Of a stretch of 64,000 nucleotides of DNA, positions 54,912 through 63,701 are shown one piece after another. A program made the position numbers and the translations under genes. Origin of the DNA: Pseudomonas sp. ADAK13. Its GTDB lineage: Bacteria; Pseudomonadota; Gammaproteobacteria; Pseudomonadales; Pseudomonadaceae. Position 1 is the stretch's first letter. Every line of letters starts with the position of its first letter. The stretch is from positions 4,216,001 to 4,280,000 of the forward strand of contig NZ_CP052860.1 in the NCBI RefSeq assembly GCF_012935715.1, read 5' to 3'. The notes beneath the pieces are model-generated. The model ran no database searches and had not been told where the DNA came from. It worked only from the letters and a program-made list of their open reading frames with translations.

Positions 54912-55514
54912 ATGTACAAGGTCTACGGCGATTACAAATCGGGCAACTGCTACAAGGTCAAACTCATGCTCAGCCTGCTGGGCATCGACTATGAGTGGAT
55001 CGATATCGACATTCTGAAAGGCGACACCCAGACCGCCGAGTTCCTGGCCAAGAACCCCAACGGCAAGATCCCGGTGCTGGAGCTTGAAGACGGTACCTGC
55101 CTGTGGGAATCCAACGCGATCCTCAACTTCCTGGCCGACGGCAGCGAGTTCCTGCCGACCGAACCGCGTCTGCGCACCCAAGTGCTGCAGTGGCAGTTTT
55201 TCGAGCAGTACAGCCATGAGCCGTACATCGCGGTGGCGCGGTTTATCCAGTTTTACCTGGGGCTGCCGGAAGATCGGCTGGAGGAATACAAGAAGCTGCA
55301 CAAGGGCGGTTACAAGGCCCTGAAGGTGATGGAGCGCCAGTTGCAGCTGACGCCGTACCTGGTGGGCGACCAGTTCTCGATTGCCGATGTGGCGTTGTAT
55401 GCCTACACCCATGTGGCGGATGAAGGTGGTTTTGACCTGGGCGCTTATCCGGGCGTGCAGGCGTGGCTGAAACGCGTGGCCAGCCATCCAAAACACGTGG
55501 CAATGCTGGGCTGA
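54912..55514 (+). CDS. Glutathione S-transferase family protein
   Basis: 200 residues. N-terminal thioredoxin-like domain: KVYGDYKSGNCYKVKLMLSL, cis-Pro in GKIPVLELEDG, and the glutathione-binding Glu-Ser in LWESNAILNFLA. C-terminal helical domain with FSIADVALYAYTHVADEGGF. It sits in the aminotransferase operon under the MarR regulator, which suggests detoxification or processing of an electrophile. GGGGAG precedes the ATG. Confidence 0.9.
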   Translation: MYKVYGDYKSGNCYKVKLMLSLLGIDYEWIDIDILKGDTQTAEFLAKNPNGKIPVLELEDGTCLWESNAILNFLADGSEFLPTEPRLRTQVLQWQFFEQYSHEPYIAVARFIQFYLGLPEDRLEEYKKLHKGGYKALKVMERQLQLTPYLVGDQFSIADVALYAYTHVADEGGFDLGAYPGVQAWLKRVASHPKHVAMLG

Positions 55515-55526
55515 TCACCGAAACCC

Positions 55527-55594
55527 TGTAGGAGCCCGGCTTGTCGGCGATAGCGCCCTCAACGACGCCATCGCCGGCAAGCCGGGCTCCTACA
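55527..55594. repeat. REP doublet carrying the LysR stop codon
   Basis: TGTAGGAGCCCGGCTTGTCG with the inverted copy ending GGGCTCCTACA. Read on the minus strand, the TAG inside the second arm (55592-55590) is the stop codon of the LysR gene. Confidence 0.9.
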
Positions 55595-56477
55595 AGGGGC
55601 GCAATTCTTCATTGAGCAACTCAAAACAGCGCTGCGCCGCCGGGCTCAACGGCTGCCCACTGCGACTGATCAACCCGATCTCCCGGTTCACGCCCGGATG
55701 ATCAATCGTAATCCGCTTCAACCCCTCCAGGCTGTCCGCCGCCGACTCCGGCAGGATACTGATCCCCAATCCCTGCCGTACCAGCGCCAATACCGTCGAC
55801 ATGTAATTGGCCTCCATCCCCGCTTGCATCGTCACCTGTCGCTCATCGAACAACGCGTCTACCTGTTCGCGCACGCTGCTGTCGCGCCCGGTGAGGATGA
55901 TCGGCTGATTGGCCAGTTGGGTCAGGGTCAACCGGCCATGGCGCGCCAGGGCGTGATCCAGCGGCACAAACGCACACAGCCGGTCATTCAGCACCGGTAC
56001 AAACGCCAATCCGTGACTCAGCCGCGCTCGTACACCAATGCCGAAATCCACCTCACCCGAACGCACTTGCGCATGAATCCGATGGGCCACCAGGTCGTGC
56101 AGCCGCACCTCGATCCCGGCGAAACGCTCGCGAAACAGACGCAGGGCGGGAGGCAAGGCGCCGGCGCACACGGAGGGCAGTGCGGCGATGGTCACCACGC
56201 CCCGGCGCAAGGCCGCCAAGTCGCGGGAGCCGGTGACGATGTTGTCCAGGTCCAGCAACAACTTCTCCATCGGCCCACGGGCATCCAGGCCGGCAGCGGT
56301 GATGCTGACGTGGCGCGGGCTGCGGTCGAGCAGGGCAACACCGAGCCATTCTTCCAGTTGCTGCACCTGAACGGTCAGTGCCGAGGGCGACAAGTGCAGC
56401 TCATTCGCCGCCCTGGTAAAGCTTCCCGTGCGGGCAACGGCGAGAAACGCCTGGATATGCTGGATCGAATTTTTCAT
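55590..56477 (-). CDS. LysR-family transcriptional regulator
   Basis: 295 residues. The N-terminal helix-turn-helix is IQHIQAFLAVARTGSFTRAA with SALTVQVQQLEEWLGVAL; an effector-binding domain follows from about residue 90. It is divergent from a CitMHS transporter and AtuA-family genes, the usual arrangement of a LysR activator with its target operon. The effector is probably the transported substrate or its breakdown product, unknown here. Confidence 0.9.
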   Translation of the reverse strand: MKNSIQHIQAFLAVARTGSFTRAANELHLSPSALTVQVQQLEEWLGVALLDRSPRHVSITAAGLDARGPMEKLLLDLDNIVTGSRDLAALRRGVVTIAALPSVCAGALPPALRLFRERFAGIEVRLHDLVAHRIHAQVRSGEVDFGIGVRARLSHGLAFVPVLNDRLCAFVPLDHALARHGRLTLTQLANQPIILTGRDSSVREQVDALFDERQVTMQAGMEANYMSTVLALVRQGLGISILPESAADSLEGLKRITIDHPGVNREIGLISRSGQPLSPAAQRCFELLNEELRPL

Positions 56478-56505
56478 TTTTATTTTGCTCGAGCGTTTTG
56501 TTTTT

Positions 56506-56529
56506 ACGAATATGAAGTGACGAATATTC
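56506..56529. promoter_or_regulatory. Direct repeat and GAATATTC palindrome in the LysR-CitMHS control region
   Basis: ACGAATAT occurs at 56506-56513 and 56520-56527, 14 bases apart, the second within the palindrome GAATATTC (56522-56529). Plausible LysR site, 30 bases before the LysR start and 80 before the transporter. Confidence 0.4.
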
Positions 56530-56608
56530 CAATTTACAAAGCCTAACGCGATTCCAATACTCCAGGGAAAACAATAACCGGCCGAAAACGCCGTTCTGGA
56601 GCTACCCC

Positions 56609-57901
56609 ATGCTCGCTACCCTGGGTGTCATCACCATCCTGTGCCTGCTCACTGCCGTCATGAGCAAGCGCCTCTCGCCACTGGTGGCCCTGATCGCCTT
56701 GCCGATCATCGCCGCGCTGCTCGGCGGGTTCGGCCTGCAAACCAGCGCCTTCATCATCACCGGCATCAAGAACGTCGCCCCCGTAGTGGGCATGTTCGTG
56801 TTCGCGATCCTGTTTTTCGGGATCATGAGCGATGCTGGCATGCTTGACCCCATCATTGATCGCATCCTGCGCACGGTAGGGACGCGTCCTACACGAATTG
56901 TCGTCGGTACGGCGACGCTGGCGCTGCTGGTGCACCTGGACGGCTCCGGCGCGGTGACCTTTTTGGTGACGATACCGGCGATGCTGCCGCTGTATACGCG
57001 GCTGGGCATTGATAAGCGCATCCTGGCCTGTGTGGCGGCGATGGCGGCCGGGGTCAACTTCCTGCCGTGGACCGGCCCGGTGCTGCGCTCCTCGGCGGCG
57101 TTGCATGTGCCGGTGGCGGACCTGTTCCAGCCGCTGATCCCGGTGCAGATCGTCGGCCTGGTCTTTGTGTTCGCCTGCGCCTGGTGGCTGGGCCGCCGTG
57201 AAGAAAAACGCCTGGGCCTGGGCGCCGGCTCCAGTGTGGACGCGGTGCCGCAACGGGTGCTCAGCGACGATGACATCGCCCTGCGTCGCCCGCGGTTGTT
57301 CTGGGTCAACCTGATCCTGACGGTGCTGGTGATGGTGGTAATGATCGCCGGTTGGGTCGATCCGGTGGTGATGTTCATGCTCGGCACCGTGGTTGCGCTG
57401 TGCATCAACTACCCGAATGTCGACGCCCAGCGTGCGCGGATCGACGCCCATGCCAAAACCGCCCTGACCATGGCCAGCATCCTGCTTGCCGCCGGGGTGT
57501 TCACCGGCATCATGCAAGGCACCGGCATGCTCAAGGCCATCGCCGAAGTGGCGGTGGCGCAGATTCCGGCGGGCCACGGCAAGCTGATCCCGGCGGTGGT
57601 GGGCTTTCTGTCGATGCCGTTGAGCATGTTGTTTGATCCCGATTCCTACTACTTCGGCGTGATGCCGGTGATTGCCGAAGTCGGCAAGGCGCTGGGTGTC
57701 GACCCGTTGCAAGTGGCCCAGGCCTCGCTGCTGGGCGTGCACACCACCGGCTTCCCGGTCAGCCCGCTGACGCCCGCGACTTTCCTGCTGGTGGGCCTGT
57801 GCAAGATCGAATTGGCCGATCACCAGCGCTTCACCATCCCCTTTCTGTTTGCCGCGTCAGTGTTGATGACCCTGACGGCTTTGCTCCTGGGAGTGATTTG
57901 A
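56609..57901 (+). CDS. CitMHS-family carboxylate transporter
   Basis: 430 residues, about 12 membrane helices. LHVLG-free but with family features: LVHLDGSGAVTFLVTIPAML, GVNFLPWTGPVLRSSAALHV, LLAAGVFTGIMQGTGML, and FDPDSYYFGVMPVI. CitMHS proteins import metal-citrate or related tri- and dicarboxylates with protons. It is the first gene of an operon with two AtuA-family genes, so the imported compound is probably their substrate or precursor. Confidence 0.88.
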   Translation: MLATLGVITILCLLTAVMSKRLSPLVALIALPIIAALLGGFGLQTSAFIITGIKNVAPVVGMFVFAILFFGIMSDAGMLDPIIDRILRTVGTRPTRIVVGTATLALLVHLDGSGAVTFLVTIPAMLPLYTRLGIDKRILACVAAMAAGVNFLPWTGPVLRSSAALHVPVADLFQPLIPVQIVGLVFVFACAWWLGRREEKRLGLGAGSSVDAVPQRVLSDDDIALRRPRLFWVNLILTVLVMVVMIAGWVDPVVMFMLGTVVALCINYPNVDAQRARIDAHAKTALTMASILLAAGVFTGIMQGTGMLKAIAEVAVAQIPAGHGKLIPAVVGFLSMPLSMLFDPDSYYFGVMPVIAEVGKALGVDPLQVAQASLLGVHTTGFPVSPLTPATFLLVGLCKIELADHQRFTIPFLFAASVLMTLTALLLGVI

Positions 57902-57902
57902 A

Positions 57903-59234
57903 ATGAAAACCTTGCGCATCGGTTCCGGCGCCGGCTACTCCGGTGACCGTGTCGAACCTGCGGTGGAATTGGCCGAACGGGGCGACCTGGATTACCTGGT
58001 CTTCGAATGCCTGGCTGAACGCACCATCGCCCTGGCGCAACAGGCACGCATCAGCGACCCACAAGGCGGTTACGACCCGTTGTTGAGTGAGCGCATGCGC
58101 CGTGTGCTGCCCTTTGTCGGCCAGCCCGACGGCCGCCGGCGCCTGCGGGTGATCACCAATATGGGCGCGGGCAATCCGGTGGCGGCGGCGGTTGAAGTGC
58201 GGCGGATTGCCAGCGAATTGGGGCTTAACCTCAAGGTGCTGGCGGTGGTGGGGGATGACGTGCTTGAGGTGTTGCGCCGCGAGCCGGAGCAGTTGCTCGA
58301 CAACGGCCAGACCCTGGGCTCATTGGGTGACCGGCTGATTTCCGCGAATGCCTACCTGGGGGCCGAGGGCATTATCGAGGCCTTGCGCGCCGATGCCGAC
58401 GTGGTGATCACCGGCCGGGTAGCAGACCCGTCGTTGTTCCTGGCGCCTCAGATGTTTGAATTTGGTTGGGCTGCTGATGATTGGCAGCGCCTGGGGCGCG
58501 GCACGCTGGTGGGGCATTTGCTGGAATGTGCAGGGCAGGTCAGCGGCGGCTACTTTGCCGATCCGGGCTTCAAGGATGTGGACGACCTCGCGCGGCTGGG
58601 CTTTCCGTTGGCCGAGATTGACGCAGACGGTGAAGCCTTGATCACCAAGGTCGCCGGGTCCGGCGGGCGGGTCAGCCGTGCCACCTGCACCGAACAACTG
58701 ATCTACGAAGTGCACGACCCGGCGGCGTACCTGACGCCGGACGTGTGCGCGGACTTCTCCAGCGTGTCGTTTACAGAGGAGGCCGTGGACCGGGTGCGGG
58801 CACACGGCGCAAACGGGCGGCCACGGCCTGAACAGTTGAAAGTCAGCGTGGGGTATCTGGACGGCTGGATCGGCGAGGGGCAGATTTCCTACGGCGGCCC
58901 GGGGGCGGTTGCCCGTGCGCAACTGGCGCGTGATGTGGTCCTCAAGCGCCTGGAATTGACTGGCGTACGCATGCAGGACGTGCGCGCCGAATTGATCGGC
59001 ATCGACTCCCTGCACGGCCCGCGCAGCACTGTTGAACCGTGGGAAGTGCGCTTGCGCATCGCCGCCCGTTGCGAAGAACGCAGCGAGGCGGTGCGCGTCG
59101 GCAATGAAGTGGAAACCCTCTACACCAACGGCCCGTCCGGTGGCGGTGGTGCCAGCAAGGGCCTGCGCCAGGTGGTGGCAGTGGCGTCATTGCTGTTGCC
59201 CCGTCACGCGGTCAATCCGAGGATCGAATCATGA
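57903..59234 (+). CDS. Acyclic terpene utilization AtuA-family protein (DUF1446)
   Basis: 443 residues. IGSGAGYSGDRVEPAVELAE, LDYLVFECLAERTIALAQQ, VITNMGAGNPVAAA, DVVITGRVADPSLFLAP, and GWAADDWQRLGRGTLVGHLL are AtuA/DUF1446 landmarks. The family was first seen in citronellol/geraniol degradation, but most members, like this one, lie outside an atu cluster. The reaction is unknown; an acyl-CoA or carboxylate step is often assumed. It begins 2 bases after the transporter stop. Confidence 0.85.
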   Translation: MKTLRIGSGAGYSGDRVEPAVELAERGDLDYLVFECLAERTIALAQQARISDPQGGYDPLLSERMRRVLPFVGQPDGRRRLRVITNMGAGNPVAAAVEVRRIASELGLNLKVLAVVGDDVLEVLRREPEQLLDNGQTLGSLGDRLISANAYLGAEGIIEALRADADVVITGRVADPSLFLAPQMFEFGWAADDWQRLGRGTLVGHLLECAGQVSGGYFADPGFKDVDDLARLGFPLAEIDADGEALITKVAGSGGRVSRATCTEQLIYEVHDPAAYLTPDVCADFSSVSFTEEAVDRVRAHGANGRPRPEQLKVSVGYLDGWIGEGQISYGGPGAVARAQLARDVVLKRLELTGVRMQDVRAELIGIDSLHGPRSTVEPWEVRLRIAARCEERSEAVRVGNEVETLYTNGPSGGGGASKGLRQVVAVASLLLPRHAVNPRIES

Positions 59235-59545
59235 AGCTGCACACCCTGGCCCACTCCCGTACGGGAGACAAGGGCGACACCTCGAACATCTCGATCATTG
59301 CGTATCGGGCCGAGGACTATCCGCTGCTCTGCGAACACCTGACGGCTGAGGCGGTGGCGGCGTTTTTTGCGCCGTTGCTGGAGGCGGGGGCGGCACCGGT
59401 GCGGCGGTACGAGTTGCCCAACGTGCAGGCACTGAACTTCGTGTTGCCGGGGATCCTGCGGGGCGGGGTGACGCGGTCGCTGGCGCTGGACGCCCATGGC
59501 AAGTGCCTGGGTTCCGCGCTACTGGACCTGCACATCAACCTGTAG
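59231..59545 (+). CDS. Small AtuA-associated protein (AtuA-like ferredoxin-fold domain)
   Basis: 104 residues, the domain that in longer AtuA-type proteins is fused to the C-terminus. KLHTLAHSRTGDKGDTSNIS carries the conserved GDKGD, and NVQALNFVLPGILRGGVTRS the other signature. It overlaps the AtuA-family gene by ATGA, so a stoichiometric complex is likely. Its TAG stop is the TAG inside the following REP element. Confidence 0.85.
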   Translation: MKLHTLAHSRTGDKGDTSNISIIAYRAEDYPLLCEHLTAEAVAAFFAPLLEAGAAPVRRYELPNVQALNFVLPGILRGGVTRSLALDAHGKCLGSALLDLHINL

Positions 59546-59624
59546 GAGCCGGCTTGCCGGCGATAGCGGCTTGAAGAGGGGCGGAGAACCCGCCGGCCTC
59601 ATCGCTGGCAAGCCAGCTCCTACA
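59541..59624. repeat. REP doublet carrying the stop codon of the AtuA-associated gene
   Basis: TGTAGGAGCCGGCTTGCCGG with inverted partner ending CCAGCTCCTACA. The TAG at 59543-59545 ends the upstream gene. Confidence 0.9.
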
Positions 59625-59640
59625 AAGGGCAGGGCGGGTT

Positions 59641-60012
59641 TCAGACCGCCGCAAACCGCTTGTCGAGGTAATCGATGATCACCTTGGAGTCGTACATCCA
59701 GGTGGTCTGGCCGTTCTCTTCAATGCGCAGGCACGGCACCTTGATCTTGCCGCCTTGCTCCAGCAGGGTCTGGCGGTCCTGCTCGTTGTTCTTCGCGTCC
59801 TTCAACGCCACCGGCACGTTCAGGCGGCGCAGGGTGCGGCGGGTCTTCACGCAGAACGGGCAGGCGTGGAACTGATACAGCGTCAGGTCCTTGGCCGACT
59901 GGTCGACCAGGGCTTGAGCGCTCGCCGGGCGTTGTTGCTTGCGCGGGCGGGTGATGAAGTCGCCGAAAATGATGATCTGGCCGAGGCCGACTCGAAGCGC
60001 TTTAACGAACAC
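59641..60012 (-). CDS. Membrane-proximal glutaredoxin/GST-N-domain protein
   Basis: 123 residues. A hydrophobic, basic N-terminus (VKALRVGLGQIIIFGDFITR) precedes a glutaredoxin fold with the CPFC site in LYQFHACPFCVKTRRTL and cis-Pro in IKVPCLRIEENG, ending YDSKVIIDYLDKRF. Likely a thiol reductase; its partner is unknown. GTG 60012 has AGAGG 9 bases upstream. Confidence 0.85.
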   Translation of the reverse strand: MFVKALRVGLGQIIIFGDFITRPRKQQRPASAQALVDQSAKDLTLYQFHACPFCVKTRRTLRRLNVPVALKDAKNNEQDRQTLLEQGGKIKVPCLRIEENGQTTWMYDSKVIIDYLDKRFAAV

Positions 60013-60075
60013 GGTTATAAACCTCTTGCCCTAGACTTAAGGGGTCGCAGCTTACCTGATTTTTCACAGGCGAAA

Positions 60076-60102
60076 AAAAACCGGCGATGAACGCCGGTTT
60101 TT
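60076..60102 (-). terminator. Terminator after folE
   Basis: AAAAACCGGCG pairs over 11 bp with CGCCGGTTTTT around ATGAA, and the minus strand continues into a run of eight T. Confidence 0.9.
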
Positions 60103-60116
60103 CCAGGTGCTGCGTG

Positions 60117-60662
60117 TTACTTGATCAGGCTGAGAAACTCGCTGCGGGTAGCCGCGTTTTCGCGGAACTCACCCAGCATCACCGAGGTGATCATCGACGA
60201 ATTCTGCTTCTCCACACCGCGCATCATCATGCACATGTGCTTGGCCTCGATCACCACCGCAACGCCCAGGGCGCCGGTCACCTGCTGGACCGCATCGGCG
60301 ATCTGGCGGCTGAGGTTTTCCTGGATCTGCAGGCGACGGGCATACATATCGACGATACGCGCGACCTTCGACAGGCCCAGCACTTTGCCGCTCGGGATAT
60401 ATGCGACGTGAGCCTTGCCGATAAACGGCAGCAGGTGGTGTTCGCACAGCGAGTACAACTCGATGTCCTTGACCAGCACCATTTCGCTGTTGTCAGAGCT
60501 GAACAAGGCACCGTTGGTGACTTCTTCGAGGGTCTGTTCATAGCCGCGGCAAAGGTACTGCATGGCCTTGGCGGCACGTTTTGGCGTGTCGAGCAGGCCC
60601 TCGCGGGAAACGTCCTCGCCGAGCTGGCCGAGGATCGCGGTGTAATTCTGTTCCAGGGACAT
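60117..60662 (-). CDS. folE: GTP cyclohydrolase I
   Basis: 181 residues, FolE1 type. Converts GTP to dihydroneopterin triphosphate, the first step of folate and pterin synthesis. The zinc ligands are in [11 protein letters not shown] (Cys, His) and HMCMMMRGV (Cys). [18 protein letters not shown] and [16 protein letters not shown] are typical. ATG 60662 ([15 protein letters not shown]) is the family start; the longer frame adds 17 unrelated residues. Confidence 0.95.
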   Translation of the reverse strand: MSLEQNYTAILGQLGEDVSREGLLDTPKRAAKAMQYLCRGYEQTLEEVTNGALFSSDNSEMVLVKDIELYSLCEHHLLPFIGKAHVAYIPSGKVLGLSKVARIVDMYARRLQIQENLSRQIADAVQQVTGALGVAVVIEAKHMCMMMRGVEKQNSSMITSVMLGEFRENAATRSEFLSLIK

Positions 60663-60741
60663 GAAACTACCTAGTGGGATTTTCGCAAAGGGCAAGGGTA
60701 CGGCGGCCGACACATCGCTGCAAGCCTGACGATGGCACTTG

Positions 60742-61299
60742 TTACTCGTCGCGGCCTTCCATCATGGTGCGCTTGAGCATTACATACACCGCGCCGGCGC
60801 CGCCGTGGCGCGGTTGGCACGAGGTGAAGCCGAGCACCTGGGAATGCTGGCGCAGCCAGGTATTGACGTGGCTTTTGATCATCGGCCGCTTGCCGTCCAG
60901 GCGCACAGCCTTGCCGTGGGTGACGCGCACGCAGCGGATTTCGAATTTGGTGGCTTCGGCGAGGAACGCCCAGAGGGTTTCGCGGGCTTTTTCGACGGTC
61001 ATGCCGTGCAGGTCCAGGCTGCCCTCGAACGGGATCTGGCCGACCTTGAGCTTGCGCATCTGGCTTTCCTGCACGCCGTCGCGGGCCCACATCAATTCGT
61101 CTTCGGGGCCTACATCGATAACGAATTGATCCGACAGGCCGTCCACGGTGGTGGCGTCGATACGCACGGTCGCCGCCTGGCGCAGCTTGGCGATCTGGGC
61201 GCGGTCGGTCTTGGGTTTGCCGGTCTCGGCGCGATCGTGCTTGATCGGCTTGACGCCGCGCAGCTCGTTCTTGAATAGGGAAAAGTCGTCGTCTTGCAT
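60742..61299 (-). CDS. Smr-domain protein (SmrB/YfcN-like)
   Basis: 185 residues. The C-terminal Smr domain (about 92-180) has [31 protein letters not shown], and [11 protein letters not shown]. Smr domains act as nucleases; E. coli SmrB cleaves mRNA at collided ribosomes. It lies just upstream of folE on the same strand, separated by 79 bases, and may be co-transcribed. Confidence 0.9.
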   Translation of the reverse strand: MQDDDFSLFKNELRGVKPIKHDRAETGKPKTDRAQIAKLRQAATVRIDATTVDGLSDQFVIDVGPEDELMWARDGVQESQMRKLKVGQIPFEGSLDLHGMTVEKARETLWAFLAEATKFEIRCVRVTHGKAVRLDGKRPMIKSHVNTWLRQHSQVLGFTSCQPRHGGAGAVYVMLKRTMMEGRDE

Positions 61300-61374
61300 G
61301 TCAGCCTCCGCGAAGGGCGGGCAGTTTACCTAATCGCGGCGGCTTGATGCGCAACAAACGCTATCTGGATGCCA

Positions 61375-61695
61375 TCAGTCGTGCTTTTTCATCAGGTGCG
61401 ACGCGATGTTCAATGACAGGGGCTGGCGCATGCGCCGACGCAAACGGCGCCACAGCCATACGCCGAACCACAGTACCAGCAGGCCGATCACCAACAGTAT
61501 TGCAGAACCGCCAGGGCTGGCATTCAGCTCGCCCAGTGCCGGTGAGTGTCCCAACAAACCAGCGGCGCCGGCGATTGCCAGCAGCACGCCCACTATCGCA
61601 AACAGCGCGGCAAAGCCGGCGCCGATGCGCAGACGCCAGTTGCTCGGGCCCTTGGGGCGCAAGCGACGAGCGTCAAAACCATCGGATATCTTCAT
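61375..61695 (-). CDS. Small two-helix membrane protein of unknown function
   Basis: 106 residues with two membrane helices (IGAGFAALFAIVGVLLAIAG and GSAILLVIGLLVLWFGVWLW) between basic ends (LRPKGPSNWR and RRLRRRMRQ). No catalytic motif. It lies between the Smr and isochorismatase-like genes on the same strand. I do not recognise the family. Confidence 0.7.
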   Translation of the reverse strand: MKISDGFDARRLRPKGPSNWRLRIGAGFAALFAIVGVLLAIAGAAGLLGHSPALGELNASPGGSAILLVIGLLVLWFGVWLWRRLRRRMRQPLSLNIASHLMKKHD

Positions 61696-61790
61696 TCCGA
61701 CCTTTCCTCCAGGGTATCGGCCCTTCGACCGGAAGATACACAGGTTGTTCCGGGTACAGAGGCAATTGCTGCAAATGACAGGCTTTTGCG

Positions 61791-61816
61791 GATGAGCGGG
61801 CGGTTACCCGCTCATC
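61791..61816 (-). terminator. Hairpin after the isochorismatase-like gene
   Basis: GATGAGCGGG pairs perfectly over 10 bp with CCCGCTCATC around CGGTTA, ten bases beyond the minus-strand stop. No U run; termination is likely but not certain. Confidence 0.5.
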
Positions 61817-61825
61817 GAAGGTCGA

Positions 61826-62416
61826 TCAGATCAGATCTTTGGTCAAGGCGAGGGTGGCGAAGTTGTCAGCCATGATGGCCATTTCGGTCTGCTGCACGTG
61901 GTCGGCGCTGAGGATGCCGCCTTTGTAAGGCAAGTCGCGGGTGGCGCAGGCGTCTTCCACCAGGGTGCAACGAAAGCCCAGGTTCTTCGCCGCGCGCACG
62001 GTGGTGCTGACGCTGGAATGGCTCATGAAGCCGCAGACAATCAGGTCCAGGGAGCCGAGGTCCTGCAGGTGCTTCTCAAGGCCGGTGCCGTGAAAGGCAC
62101 TGGGCAGCAGCTTGCCGATGATGGTTTCGTCGGCCTGGGGTTCGAGGCCGGGAATGAATTCACCGCGCTCGCCCTGGGGATCAAACAGCCCGCCGACCGT
62201 GCCCAGGTGGCGCACATGCACGATCGGGCGCCCGGCGTTGCGCGCGGCAGCGGCCAGTTGCTTGATGTTATCGACAGCAGAATCCATGCCCGAAAGGGCG
62301 AGGGGGCCACTGAGGTATTCCTTCTGGGCGTCGATGATCACGAGGGTCGCATGGTTCAGGTTCGCCGCTGCGTAACCACGACCGCTGAGTTGAAACATCG
62401 TCTTTGGAACGGACAT
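61826..62416 (-). CDS. Isochorismatase-like hydrolase family protein with Ser at the usual nucleophile position
   Basis: 196 residues from ATG 62416 (MSVPKTMFQLSGRGYAAANL). The conserved Asp is in LVIIDAQKEYLSGPL and the Lys in IIGKLLPSAFHGTGLEKHL. At the position of the nucleophilic Cys (family pattern GxxTHxCV) it has CGFMSHSSVSTTVRAA, that is Ser. It is therefore not a standard cysteine amidase; substrate and reaction are open. A longer in-frame form up to 62545 lacks family sequence. Confidence 0.83.
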   Translation of the reverse strand: MSVPKTMFQLSGRGYAAANLNHATLVIIDAQKEYLSGPLALSGMDSAVDNIKQLAAAARNAGRPIVHVRHLGTVGGLFDPQGERGEFIPGLEPQADETIIGKLLPSAFHGTGLEKHLQDLGSLDLIVCGFMSHSSVSTTVRAAKNLGFRCTLVEDACATRDLPYKGGILSADHVQQTEMAIMADNFATLALTKDLI

Positions 62417-62655
62417 TCTGGGGCTCCTGTGAGTGGGGCTTTTGTGACATTGTCCTCTGGCTGAGCGCTTCTGTGAATCGCTACCATCGTAAGGTACGCC
62501 GTTGTTGGCGTGTAGCGATGTCAATAGGGCACTACGTTTAAGCAAAAAGCACGATTAAGATGAAATCCGACGTGCGGCAAAGGGTTTTTCGTACATCGTC
62601 GGTACAGCTTAAGACTGTTAGAATCGCCGGTCGTTTTTTCCAGGAGCTTGCCCCC

Positions 62656-63564
62656 GTGATCACTTCCCGCCTGCGCACCTTGCGCGACCACATCCGATGG
62701 GCCGTCAGCCGTTTCCATGGGGAAGACCTGTTTTTCGGCCATGGCACCGACAACGCCTGGGATGAAGCCCGGCAACTGGTGCTCGGCGCCTTGCACCTGC
62801 CGTGGGAAATTGCCGACAGCTACCTGGATTGCAACCTGGAAGAAGAGGAAATCTCCCACGTGCAGCGGTTGCTGCACCGCCGTATCCATGAGCGTGTCCC
62901 TACCGCCTACCTGTTGAAGGAAGCCTGGTTCTGCGGCATGTCGTTTATCGTCGATGAGCGCGTATTGATTCCACGTTCACCCATTGGCGAGCTGATCGAA
63001 AACCGCTTCGAACCGTGGCTGGGCACGCCGCCGGCACGCATTCTGGACCTGTGCACCGGGTCCGGCTGCATTGGTATTGCGTGCGCCTACGAATTCCAGG
63101 ACGCCGAAGTGGTATTGGGCGACCTGTCCTTTGAAGCGCTGGAAGTGGCCAACCAGAACATCGAGCGCCACGGGGTCGATGAGCGTGTGTATACCGTTCA
63201 GGGCGATGGCTTTGACGGTTTGCCGGGGCAGCGGTTTGACCTGATCGTGTCCAACCCGCCGTATGTCGACGCCGAAGACTTTGCTGACATGCCGGATGAA
63301 TACCAGCACGAGCCGGAACTGGGCCTGGCGTGCGGCGATGATGGTTTGAACCTGGTTCGGCGGATGCTGGCCGAGGCGGCGGATCACTTGACCGAGAAGG
63401 GCTTGTTGATTGTCGAGGTGGGCAACAGCCAGGTTCACGTCGAGGCGCTGTACCCGGAAGTGGACTTTGCCTGGCTGGAGTTCCAGCGCGGTGGGCATGG
63501 CGTGTTCATGTTGACGGCTGAGCAGTGCCGGGCGCATCAGGCGGTGTTTGCCGCCAGGGTCTGA
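62656..63564 (+). CDS. prmB: 50S ribosomal protein L3 N5-glutamine methyltransferase
   Basis: 302 residues. SAM-dependent enzyme that methylates a glutamine in ribosomal protein L3. SAM site [18 protein letters not shown] and the catalytic NPPY in [14 protein letters not shown]. The N-terminal helical domain with [17 protein letters not shown] is PrmB-type rather than PrmC. GTG 62656 has CAGGAG 9-14 bases upstream. TAGAAT at 62619-62624 is a likely -10. Confidence 0.93.
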   Translation: MITSRLRTLRDHIRWAVSRFHGEDLFFGHGTDNAWDEARQLVLGALHLPWEIADSYLDCNLEEEEISHVQRLLHRRIHERVPTAYLLKEAWFCGMSFIVDERVLIPRSPIGELIENRFEPWLGTPPARILDLCTGSGCIGIACAYEFQDAEVVLGDLSFEALEVANQNIERHGVDERVYTVQGDGFDGLPGQRFDLIVSNPPYVDAEDFADMPDEYQHEPELGLACGDDGLNLVRRMLAEAADHLTEKGLLIVEVGNSQVHVEALYPEVDFAWLEFQRGGHGVFMLTAEQCRAHQAVFAARV

Positions 63565-63587
63565 TCTAACGGCAGGAATACGGTCAG

Positions 63588-63676
63588 TGTGGGAGCTGGC
63601 TTGCCTGCGATAGCGGAGTGTCATTGCCGGGGATGCTGGCTGATACACCGCTATCGCAGGCAAGCCAGCTCCCACA
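63588..63676. repeat. REP doublet
   Basis: Same GTGGGAGCTGGCTTGCCTGC inverted pair as at 32519-32608, here downstream of prmB and between convergent genes. Confidence 0.9.
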
Positions 63677-63701
63677 TTTGTATCCGGTTTCTGCAGAAGG
63701 A

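Noticed and set aside
56543..57823. 426-codon minus-strand frame opposite the CitMHS gene
   Set aside because: His- and Gln-rich antisense shadow of a membrane transporter.
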